A stretch of 64,000 bases of DNA from Rhodothermus profundi (GTDB taxonomy: Bacteria; Bacteroidota; Rhodothermia; Rhodothermales; Rhodothermaceae), in contig NZ_FRAU01000001.1 of assembly GCF_900142415.1 (NCBI RefSeq), positions 310,001 to 374,000 of the forward strand, given 5' to 3'. Position numbers and translations under genes: made by a program. Below are positions 57,249-64,000 of this stretch, piece after piece. Below the pieces are notes generated by a model. It was not told the origin of the DNA. It did not search any database and saw only the letters and a list, made by a program, of their open reading frames with translations. The stretch's first letter is position 1. Every line of letters begins with the position of its first letter.

Positions 57249-58367
57249 TCAACCGTATCTTTGCTCAAAATAGTCCATAAAGGATATAAGAGCCTCCACT
57301 GCTTCAATCGGGCAGGCGTTGTAGATGGAAGCGCGCAATCCTCCTACAGAGCGATGGCCTTTCAGGCCAATAAGGCCCGCCTGTTTGGCTTCTTCGACAA
57401 AGCGCTGTTCCAACTCTTCAGAGGGCAGCCGGAAGGTTACATTCATCTTAGAGCGCGAGCCAGGCTCGGCAGTCCCACGATAGAAGTCACTCCGATCAAT
57501 GCGTTCGTACAGCAGTTGGGCCTTTCGGTTATTAATAGCTTCCATGGCAGGCAGCCCACCCAACCCCTCCAGCCAGCGCAATACCTTCTCTACAAGGTAG
57601 ACGGCAAAGACCGGCGGCGTATTGAAGATCTTGCCGACGTGCGTGCCGTAGTCCAGCATCGTAGGCAGCGGTTGATTGCGGCGCTGCAAAAAGTCCTCCC
57701 GAATCAGCACCACAGTCACGCCGGCTGGTCCTACGTTCTTCTGGGCTCCTGCGTAGATCAGTCCATACCGCTCCGGCGTGATGCGCCGGCTTAAGAAATC
57801 GCTGGAAGCATCACATACCAGGGGGACTTCAACCTCGGGTTCGGTCTGAAATTGCGTGCCATAGATGGTATTGTTCGACGTAAAGTGCAGATAAGCGGCT
57901 CGGGGATCTACCTCCCAGGTAGAAGGATCTGGAATGTAGCTGAAGTTGCGGTCTTCACTGCTGGCGGCCACGCGCGCATTGCCCAGGAATTTTGCTTCTT
58001 TGTAGGCCTTCTTGGCCCATGATCCGGTAATCAGATAATCAGCAGAACCGTCTTTGGGCAGGAAGTTCAGTGGCACCTGATGAAATTGCAGGGAGGCACC
58101 GCCTTGCAGAAAAAGTACGTGCCACTCCTCCCCCAGTCCTAGCAGCTTTCGAAGTAGCGTCTTGGCTGAGGCATCAATGGCGGCGTATTCAGGAGAGCGG
58201 TGGCTGATCTCCAGTACCGACGTTCCCAGATTTCGGTAAATGGGCAGTTCTTCCTTGACTTCCAGGAGAACCGACTCGGGCAAAGCAGCAGGACCGGCCG
58301 AAAAGTTGTAGACGCGACCGCTTGCTGTGCGAAACACCGGGGTTTGAAGCGCTGTAGGCTGCGTCAT
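57249..58367 (-). CDS. serC: Phosphoserine aminotransferase
   Basis: The 372-residue PLP enzyme shows VYNFSAGPAALPESVLLEVKEEL, HVLFLQGGASLQFHQVPLNFL, CDASSDFLSRRITPERYGLIYAGAQKNVGPAGVTVVLIRED with the PLP lysine, and LKGHRSVGGLRASIYNACPIEAVEALISFM. It makes 3-phosphoserine from 3-phosphohydroxypyruvate and glutamate. The start overlaps the serA stop by four bases (ATGA), giving translational coupling. Confidence 0.98.
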   Translation of the reverse strand: MTQPTALQTPVFRTASGRVYNFSAGPAALPESVLLEVKEELPIYRNLGTSVLEISHRSPEYAAIDASAKTLLRKLLGLGEEWHVLFLQGGASLQFHQVPLNFLPKDGSADYLITGSWAKKAYKEAKFLGNARVAASSEDRNFSYIPDPSTWEVDPRAAYLHFTSNNTIYGTQFQTEPEVEVPLVCDASSDFLSRRITPERYGLIYAGAQKNVGPAGVTVVLIREDFLQRRNQPLPTMLDYGTHVGKIFNTPPVFAVYLVEKVLRWLEGLGGLPAMEAINNRKAQLLYERIDRSDFYRGTAEPGSRSKMNVTFRLPSEELEQRFVEEAKQAGLIGLKGHRSVGGLRASIYNACPIEAVEALISFMDYFEQRYG

Positions 58368-59593
58368 GGCTGCTTCTCGGGTTTTGAGGGTTCCAGCGGA
58401 ATCAGTGAAACGGCGAGCACATCGGGTAGTGCCGCGATGCGTTGCACTACCGTTTCGTCAGGTCGTCCGTCAAAGCGGATGCGCGCGCAGGCAGCACGCG
58501 CACCGGCAAAAATCAGGTTCTCCATTTCCTGCACGTTCCAGTTTGCGCGTCGCACCTCGTCCAGCACCGACGCCAGCACCCCCACCTTGTCGAGGTGGCG
58601 CACCGTTAGCAGGTGCGTGGCCGGTGAGTGGACTTCCAGGTTAACGCAGTTGGGCGCATGTCCCGTTTCAAGATAGGTTTTGATGACACGCACCACTTCA
58701 TCAGCAATGGCCTCCTGGGCCTGCTGCGTTGAAGCGCCAATGTGATGCGTAAAGTACACCTGGGGATGCCCGGCCAATGGATGCGCAAATGGACCCGCCT
58801 TGGCAGCCGGCTCCCCTTCCATGACGTCCAGTGCAGCGCGGATGCCGCGGTGCTCCAGCGCCCAGGCCAACGCCTCTTCGTCAACTAGGGAGCTCCGACT
58901 GGTATTGATAAAGTAGGCTCCGGGCCGCATGGCCTCAAAGAAATCCCGGTTGGCCAGGTGTCGCGTCTCTGGCGTAGCCGCCAGATGAAGCGTCACAATG
59001 TCGGCGCTGGCCGCTACTTCCCGCGGACTGTCTTTACGAATGACCCCCAACGCCTGGGCCATTTCATCGGTCAACGAGCGGCTCCAGGCCACAACCGTCA
59101 TCTCAAAGGCATGGGCCCGCCGGACTACTTCCCGGCCAATGTGGCCCAGACCGATGACGCCCAGCGTGCGTCCTTTGAGCCCGCGTCCCTTGCTGTAGGC
59201 TGCTTTGTTCCACCGACCTTCCCGGGCATCCTGCACATTTTCCGGAATGAATCGGTCCAGCGCAAGGATCAGCCCGAATGTAAGTTCGGCCACAGCGACT
59301 GCATTCTTCCCCGGGCAATTAGCCACGAAGATTCCTCGATCAGAGGCGGCCGCTACGTCAATGGTATCGTAGCCGGCGCCAGCGCGGATAATCAGTTCTA
59401 GCGCCGGTGCCGCGCTCATCATGTCGGCCGTCACCCGGGTGGAACGCACCACAAGGATTTCCGGGTTGAGGGAAGCAAGGGCTTCGGCCAGGGCCGCATC
59501 TTTCAGCTCAGGGCGGTCATGCACGATCAGCCCTGCAGCTCGAAGCGCTTCCAGACAACGCGCTTCTAACTTGTCAGCAATGAGCACCTGCAT
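58364..59593 (-). CDS. serA: D-3-phosphoglycerate dehydrogenase
   Basis: The 409-residue protein has the D-2-hydroxyacid dehydrogenase core: RAGAGYDTIDVAAASDRGIFVANCPGKNAVAVAELTFGLIL, LGVIGLGHIGREVVRRAHAFEMTVVAWSRS for NAD, and the catalytic Arg/Glu/His in YFINTSRSSLVDEEAL and YFTHHIGASTQQAQEA. A C-terminal ACT domain (from about residue 325, HLDKVGVLASVLDEVRRANWNVQEME) suggests feedback control by serine. It begins serine synthesis and is coupled to serC. Confidence 0.97.
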   Translation of the reverse strand: MQVLIADKLEARCLEALRAAGLIVHDRPELKDAALAEALASLNPEILVVRSTRVTADMMSAAPALELIIRAGAGYDTIDVAAASDRGIFVANCPGKNAVAVAELTFGLILALDRFIPENVQDAREGRWNKAAYSKGRGLKGRTLGVIGLGHIGREVVRRAHAFEMTVVAWSRSLTDEMAQALGVIRKDSPREVAASADIVTLHLAATPETRHLANRDFFEAMRPGAYFINTSRSSLVDEEALAWALEHRGIRAALDVMEGEPAAKAGPFAHPLAGHPQVYFTHHIGASTQQAQEAIADEVVRVIKTYLETGHAPNCVNLEVHSPATHLLTVRHLDKVGVLASVLDEVRRANWNVQEMENLIFAGARAACARIRFDGRPDETVVQRIAALPDVLAVSLIPLEPSKPEKQP

Positions 59594-59608
59594 GGCACGT
59601 TACTTTTT

Positions 59609-60832
59609 TCAGTCAAACACGTGGATGAGCAAGCCGCTGCGCAGCTTCGGTTCAAACCAGGTAGATTTGGGCGGCATCAGCAGGCCTGCGTCCGAAACCG
59701 CTACCAACTCATCAATGCTGGTCGGGTACATCGCAATAGCCAGCGCCACCTCTCCCCGATCCACCATCTCTTTCAACGCGTTCAACCCTCGGATCCCTCC
59801 CACAAAATCCAGGTTCGGATCCGTTCGCGGATCGGTTATCCCCAGCACAGGTTCCAGGATATGTTCGTTCAGACGGGCCACGTCCAACTGATCGGCCACC
59901 GTATTGCGCTGCGACGGTGGCAGCACCACGCGGTGCCAGCTCCCCTCCAGATAGATCGTAATGGTCCCACGAGCCGGCGGCGCAGGATCCGCTACGTTGC
60001 GCGTCACCTCCATACGCGCTTCCAGCGCCTGCAAAAACGCTTCCGGCGACATCGGAAGCTTACGGATTACCCGATGGTATGGCAGAATTTGCAACTGGCT
60101 CATGGGGAACAGCACGGCCGGAAAAATTTCGTACTCGGCCAGTCCCTCATGCTGCGGTTCCTGCTGGCGCAGCACTGCAGCCGCCCGAGCAGCCGCTGCG
60201 CATCGATGGTGCCCATCAGCCACGTAAACCCGCGCTACCGCCTGAAACGCTTCCCTTAACGCATTCGGCTCGTCGACTTTCCAGATAGTATGCCGAACGG
60301 CATCGTCGGCCACAAAATCATACAGCGGCTTTTCTTTCGTAATCTGCTCTATCTGCCGGTCAATCGCCTCCTGATCCGGATAGGTCAGCATGACCGGCTC
60401 CGCGTGCGCGCGCTGCTCCAAGATATGCCGCGTGCGATCCGCTTCTTTGTCGGGTCGCGTCTTCTCATGCCGCACGATGCGCCCGTCCTCATAGGCAGCT
60501 ACCGGCACGCAGCCAAACACGCCGGTTTGCACATGCGCCCCCATCTGCTGCCGATAAACGTACAGGGCAGGTGCCGCATCCTGGACAAATACGGAACTCG
60601 ACCGAAACCGCCGCAGGTTCTCCGCTCCCTTGGCATAGACCGCCTCATCATGTTCATCCGTGCTTTCAGGCAGGTCAATTTCAGGGCGGATAACATGCAG
60701 AAAACTCCAGGGCTTGCCGGCCGCCAGCTTTCGCGCTTCTTCCGTACTTACCACATCATATGGGGGCGAAGCAACTTCGGCAGCCTTCTCGGGAATCGGT
60801 CGCAATGCACGAAAGGGATACAACAGCGACAT
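59609..60832 (-). CDS. DUF1015 family protein
   Basis: The 407-residue protein is a DUF1015 member: LYPFRALRPIPEKAAEVASPPYDVVSTEEARKLAAGKPWSFLHVIRPEIDLP, the central ADGHHRCAAAARAA and HEKTRPDKEADRTRHIL, and the C-terminal DPNLDFVGGIRGLNALKEMVDRGEVALAIAMYPTSIDELVAVSDAGLLMPPKSTWFEPKLRSGLLIHVFD. Members are commonly next to serA/serC in Bacteroidota, as here (15 bases before serA). Function is not established; a role in serine metabolism is suggested by context only. Confidence 0.9.
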   Translation of the reverse strand: MSLLYPFRALRPIPEKAAEVASPPYDVVSTEEARKLAAGKPWSFLHVIRPEIDLPESTDEHDEAVYAKGAENLRRFRSSSVFVQDAAPALYVYRQQMGAHVQTGVFGCVPVAAYEDGRIVRHEKTRPDKEADRTRHILEQRAHAEPVMLTYPDQEAIDRQIEQITKEKPLYDFVADDAVRHTIWKVDEPNALREAFQAVARVYVADGHHRCAAAARAAAVLRQQEPQHEGLAEYEIFPAVLFPMSQLQILPYHRVIRKLPMSPEAFLQALEARMEVTRNVADPAPPARGTITIYLEGSWHRVVLPPSQRNTVADQLDVARLNEHILEPVLGITDPRTDPNLDFVGGIRGLNALKEMVDRGEVALAIAMYPTSIDELVAVSDAGLLMPPKSTWFEPKLRSGLLIHVFD

Positions 60833-60943
60833 TGGTTACTCACAGGTTGTCAAACGTTTGGAAGTAGACTATAAGTTAACAACAGGCGAATTCTGATAGT
60901 AGAAATCATATAAATTTGATCTGCATCTCCCCTGAAACTTCAC

Positions 60944-60973
60944 TTGACGTTTTGTCGTTACAGGGCGTAGCTT
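60944..60973 (+). promoter_or_regulatory. Promoter of the initiator tRNA
   Basis: TTGACG at 60944-60949 and TAGCTT at 60968-60973, spaced by 18 bases, lie just upstream of the tRNA, whose first base is 60985. It is the clearest sigma-70-type promoter seen in this window. The rest of the gap back to 60833 is the leader of the DUF1015 operon, AT-rich, with no gene. Confidence 0.65.
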
Positions 60974-60984
60974 GCGAGCAACAT

Positions 60985-61057
<73 letters not shown>

Positions 61058-61064
61058 CTATGCC

Positions 61065-61099
61065 AGGCGCCTGACCTTCTAGGTCAGGCGCCTTTTTTT
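61065..61099 (+). terminator. Terminator after tRNA-fMet
   Basis: A 12-bp perfect stem, AGGCGCCTGACC (61065-61076) with GGTCAGGCGCCT (61082-61093), is followed by a run of seven T including the last stem base. It ends the single-gene tRNA transcript. Confidence 0.93.
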
Positions 61100-61210
61100 G
61101 TTCATTGTACTGCCCATCTTTTGGCCGCTCGATTTAAGTCCTCGTCCGAACGGCCGATTCTACCACAGACCGTAGCCCCCGTGTACCTTAACCCAAACCC
61201 TTAAAAGACC

Positions 61211-61768
61211 ATGCGTAACCCTCGACTGCTTGCCGTACTCGTTGTCCTGGCGACTACCGCCTTTGCGCTGCTGCCAGAACGGGCCACCGATGTTACGCCT
61301 ATCCAGCAGCTCTTTCTGATCAAGGAGCTCAAGCCAGACATCGCGCGCATCGGGGTAATCTGGGATAAGAACACGGCCAATCGCGACAAAATTTTGCCGC
61401 AATTAGAACGGGCCTCGGCAGCTACGGGCATTAAGGTCATTGTCGGAGAAGTTGCCAACCTGCAGGAAGTAGGCCCTCAGTTTCGGACGTTGCTGCGCGA
61501 GCACAAAATCGAAGCGCTGTGGATTCTGGAAGAGGCTGGCCTGCTCGGGCAATCCGCTACGCGCAGCTTTTTAATTAAGAGTGCTACGCAGGCCGGTATG
61601 CCGGTCTTTGCGCCATCCGAAACCTGGCTGAAAGAGGGAGCCTGCGTTACCTGGCGTAAGGATGCCAGTGGCATTCAACTGGTGGTCAACAAGGCCGTGG
61701 CCGAGGCCATGGGCATTACGATTCCGGCCAAATATCAGGATCGGACAGCCTTCCTGGCTATGAACTGA
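61211..61768 (+). CDS. Small periplasmic protein (YfiR/ABC-substrate-binding-like) next to a chemoreceptor
   Basis: The 185-residue protein has a signal peptide ([15 protein letters not shown]). The mature part has [52 protein letters not shown] and [43 protein letters not shown]. The first half is like one lobe of the ABC substrate-binding family, the end like YfiR/DUF4154 proteins, which are about this length. It is far too short for a complete two-lobed binding protein. It lies 28 bases before a methyl-accepting chemotaxis protein, so it may bind a ligand and signal to it. Confidence 0.75.
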   Translation: MRNPRLLAVLVVLATTAFALLPERATDVTPIQQLFLIKELKPDIARIGVIWDKNTANRDKILPQLERASAATGIKVIVGEVANLQEVGPQFRTLLREHKIEALWILEEAGLLGQSATRSFLIKSATQAGMPVFAPSETWLKEGACVTWRKDASGIQLVVNKAVAEAMGITIPAKYQDRTAFLAMN

Positions 61769-61796
61769 ATGTTTCACCAGCAGCTTACAGGTAGTT

Positions 61797-63680
61797 ATGG
61801 AAGATCTGCGGACCCATTCACTACGGGCGTGGCTGACCCGGATGAACCTGCGTCAGCGCTTCATCCTGTTTCTGGGCGGGCTGGCAACGTTGACGTTTAT
61901 TGCCTTCTTCGTCTACGCCCAGTATGCCACGCAGGTCACCGAAGAGGAGTTCGCGCAGCGAGGCCACCTGCTGGCGCAAACGCTGGCCCGCCAGAACGGC
62001 CTGGCCCTGTTGATGCAGGACACCAACGGCCTGCAGCAGGAGCTTGAACAAACGCTGGCTTCAGGCTACGCCATAGCGGGTGCCTTCCTTAACCAGGAAG
62101 ATAGCGTTGTAGCAGCCCAGAACCTGGAGACGCTGCGCCCGGAAGACCTGGCCCCACCGTCCGACACCACGGCGGAAGCTCGCTTGCGCTGGAGCAAAAC
62201 GCAGGCAGGGGTTCCCGTATTGATTGCCCAGGCACCCGTCACACTCGGAAGCGACGGGCAACAGCTAGGACGCGTGCTGGTAGCCATTCCTGCTGAGTCT
62301 GTCCAGGCCCAGCAGCGCACGGGCTTCTGGCTGTCGATGCTGATTGCGGCGTTTATCACGCTGGTGGTGTGGCTGATTCTGGTGGTGGTTCAGCGAACCG
62401 TCGTGCGGCCGGTTGATCAGTTGCGCCAGGCAGCCCGCGCTGTTGAGCAGGGAGACCTGAGCGTCCGGGTTGCTATTGATCAGCAGGACGAAATCGGCCA
62501 ACTGGCCGCCTCTTTCAACGCCATGGTTGAGGCCAGCGAGCGCAATATGGAGGCGCTGCGCGAGCAGCAAGAAGCTGCAGAGGCGGCCCGCAAGCAGGCA
62601 GAATCCCTGCGCCGACAGGCCGAAGAAACCAGCCGACGCCTGCAGGAACGTTTTCGCCAGATCTCGCAGGTCATTGCAGCCGTAACCCGCGGTGACCTGA
62701 CCCACCGGCTTGAGGTGCCTGACGATGATGAGGTAGGCGCCCTCATGCGCCAGATCAATCAGATGATCGAAGATCTGACAGCGCTGGTACGGGAAATTCA
62801 CGCCACGGGCAACGCCCTGGCCGAAGTTGCGCATAACGTGTCGACTTCGGCCGAGGAAATGTCGGCCGGCGCCAGCAGCCAGGCCCATCAGACCATGGAG
62901 GTGGCCACAGCTATTGAAGAAATGACGCAGACCATTGCCTCCTCCGCGCAGAACGCGCACGAAGCGAATCGTATGGCCAAACGGGCCTCCGAGCTGGCTG
63001 CAAGTGGTGAAGAAATCTTTCGGAGAACCACCGAGGGCATGCATCGCATTGCCACCATCGTTAAGGATTCCACCCAGAAGGTCATGGCCCTCGGTGAATC
63101 CAGCGCGCAGATCGGCGAAATCATCCAGGTGATCAGCAGCATTGCCGACCAGACGAACCTGCTGGCGCTTAATGCTGCTATTGAAGCGGCGCGCGCGGGA
63201 GAGCAAGGCCGTGGATTTGCCGTGGTGGCCGACGAAGTGCGCAAACTGGCCGAGCGCACGACCAGTGCTACCAAGGAAATTGAGCAAATGATCACCCGCA
63301 TTCAGCAGAATACCAGCGAGGTGGTCGACTCCATGACTAAAGGCAATGCGGAGGTGGAAGCCGGTCTGAAGCTGGCCGATGATGCCTCGCATGCCTTCGG
63401 CGAAATTCTGCAGGCCATTGACCAGATGGTGCTGATGATCAACCAGATTGCCTCGGCCAGCGAACAGCAATCGGCCACCAGCAGCCAGATTTCGCAGAGC
63501 GTCGAGGAGATTTCGTCGGTGGCCAACGAGGTCTCGCGCGCCACTTCCGAACTGGCGGCTACGGCCAATGTGCTGAACCAGCACGTGCTGCAAATGCGTC
63601 AGCTTATCGAACGCTTCCGCATTCGACAGGAAAGCGGTGCGTCCACGGAAGTGGCGTCGCCTATTGGAGACGGGCTGTAG
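61797..63680 (+). CDS. Methyl-accepting chemotaxis protein with two HAMP domains
   Basis: The 627-residue protein has membrane segments at about 22-42 ([21 protein letters not shown]) and 180-205 ([20 protein letters not shown]), with a periplasmic domain of about 135 residues between them. HAMP 1 follows ([41 protein letters not shown]), then a coiled coil, HAMP 2 ([30 protein letters not shown]) and the signalling domain with the hairpin tip [44 protein letters not shown]. It would control CheA. No che genes are in the window. The upstream periplasmic protein gene is probably cotranscribed. Confidence 0.95.
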   Translation: MEDLRTHSLRAWLTRMNLRQRFILFLGGLATLTFIAFFVYAQYATQVTEEEFAQRGHLLAQTLARQNGLALLMQDTNGLQQELEQTLASGYAIAGAFLNQEDSVVAAQNLETLRPEDLAPPSDTTAEARLRWSKTQAGVPVLIAQAPVTLGSDGQQLGRVLVAIPAESVQAQQRTGFWLSMLIAAFITLVVWLILVVVQRTVVRPVDQLRQAARAVEQGDLSVRVAIDQQDEIGQLAASFNAMVEASERNMEALREQQEAAEAARKQAESLRRQAEETSRRLQERFRQISQVIAAVTRGDLTHRLEVPDDDEVGALMRQINQMIEDLTALVREIHATGNALAEVAHNVSTSAEEMSAGASSQAHQTMEVATAIEEMTQTIASSAQNAHEANRMAKRASELAASGEEIFRRTTEGMHRIATIVKDSTQKVMALGESSAQIGEIIQVISSIADQTNLLALNAAIEAARAGEQGRGFAVVADEVRKLAERTTSATKEIEQMITRIQQNTSEVVDSMTKGNAEVEAGLKLADDASHAFGEILQAIDQMVLMINQIASASEQQSATSSQISQSVEEISSVANEVSRATSELAATANVLNQHVLQMRQLIERFRIRQESGASTEVASPIGDGL

Positions 63681-63700
63681 GCCACACGGGGGAGGTTCAA

Positions 63701-63730
63701 AAAGGCTGCCCAGACTGGGCAGCCTTTTTT
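63701..63730. terminator. Bidirectional terminator after the chemoreceptor
   Basis: A 12-bp stem, AAAGGCTGCCCA (63701-63712) with TGGGCAGCCTTT (63716-63727) and a three-base loop, is flanked by A- and T-runs. It serves the chemoreceptor gene and the convergent PAP2 gene. Confidence 0.92.
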
Positions 63731-64000
63731 TTATGGCCAGAGTTGATGTACGGCCCAGGCCACCCCTGCTCCCAGCACGGCACCGGCCAGCACGTCTGTC
63801 GGATAGTGCACGCCTTTCCAGATGCGTCCAACCGCTACGCTGGTAGCCCAGACATAAACCGGGATTACGACATACCCCCGGGGGACTTCCAAGCTCCAGG
63901 CTGTAGCCAGCGCAAAAGCAAGTGCAGCATGGCCCGAAGGAAAAGCATAGGAATCTGGTGGATCCCCTCGCGGTGCAATGTCATCCCACAGGCGAAATGG
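63731..64000 (-). CDS. PAP2-family phosphatase, C-terminal part (cut by window edge)
   Basis: The last 89 residues contain the PAP2 motifs SYAFPSGHAALAFALATAWS and VWATSVAVGRIWKGVHYPTDVLAGAVLGAGVAW: the PSGH motif and a G/R...HYPTDV motif with the catalytic histidine. Two membrane helices are visible. Members dephosphorylate phosphatidic acid or undecaprenyl diphosphate at the membrane; the substrate is unknown. The N-terminus lies beyond the window. Confidence 0.9.
   Translation of the reverse strand, partial: PFRLWDDIAPRGDPPDSYAFPSGHAALAFALATAWSLEVPRGYVVIPVYVWATSVAVGRIWKGVHYPTDVLAGAVLGAGVAWAVHQLWP

Overview
The window is one contiguous piece of a GC-rich bacterial chromosome, packed with short operons on both strands. 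The gene content fits a thermophilic, respiratory member of the Rhodothermota/Bacteroidota, most like Rhodothermus. Supporting signs are a lipoprotein NosZ with a clade II nos cluster, a Bacteroidota-style TraR/DksA protein with a reduced zinc finger in front of lspA, a DUF4834-like small membrane protein, a conserved Bacteroidota protein usually annotated as an ABC transporter ATPase, and a near absence of Shine-Dalgarno sequences. The genus is an inference from these families. No rRNA, CRISPR array, transposase or prophage was seen; the only RNA gene found is an initiator tRNA.

Layout. 1-5.1 kb (mostly minus): carB (cut by the window edge) and carA, with a possible attenuator in the carAB leader; a TonB-like protein (+); folK, a deoxynucleoside kinase and a 58-residue membrane protein. 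5.3-7.1 kb: a SemiSWEET transporter and an aldehyde dehydrogenase. 7.2-15.3 kb (+): two tandem Rrf2 regulators with three-cysteine motifs, a lipoprotein cytochrome c, nosZ, a NosB-like membrane protein, nosD, nosF, nosY and nosL, which together form a compact nitrous oxide reduction locus. 15.3-17.2 kb: a CBS protein, an enlarged YjbQ/UPF0047-like protein and an A-type Fe-S carrier. 17.5-23.3 kb (+): sufB-C-D-S-E and a SufT-like gene behind a promoter that carries a perfect inverted repeat, followed by a 990-residue sigma-54 activator with a long helical N-terminus and a VOC protein.

26.7-43.6 kb: a TPM/zinc-ribbon-TPR pair, a secreted M1 peptidase, a PilB/GspE ATPase, an SDR enzyme, xseB, a potassium channel, an L,D-transpeptidase, then a minus-strand block devoted to secretion and translation: lepA, an unknown secreted protein, two tandem signal peptidase I genes, lspA, TraR/DksA and ileS. 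46.9-60.8 kb: malate synthase with a divergent IclR regulator, a yggS-divIVA-purine nucleoside phosphorylase-unknown operon, speE, the three-gene proton-translocating transhydrogenase, and a DUF1015-serA-serC serine operon. 60.9-64 kb: tRNA-fMet, a small periplasmic protein coupled to a chemoreceptor, and the end of a PAP2 phosphatase.

Most genes are housekeeping. The most interesting parts are the nos locus and its Rrf2 pair, the carAB leader, the suf operator, the enlarged YjbQ-like protein, the near-identical tract shared by the two lepB genes, and the periplasmic protein/chemoreceptor pair. No wholly new multi-gene system could be demonstrated from sequence alone.
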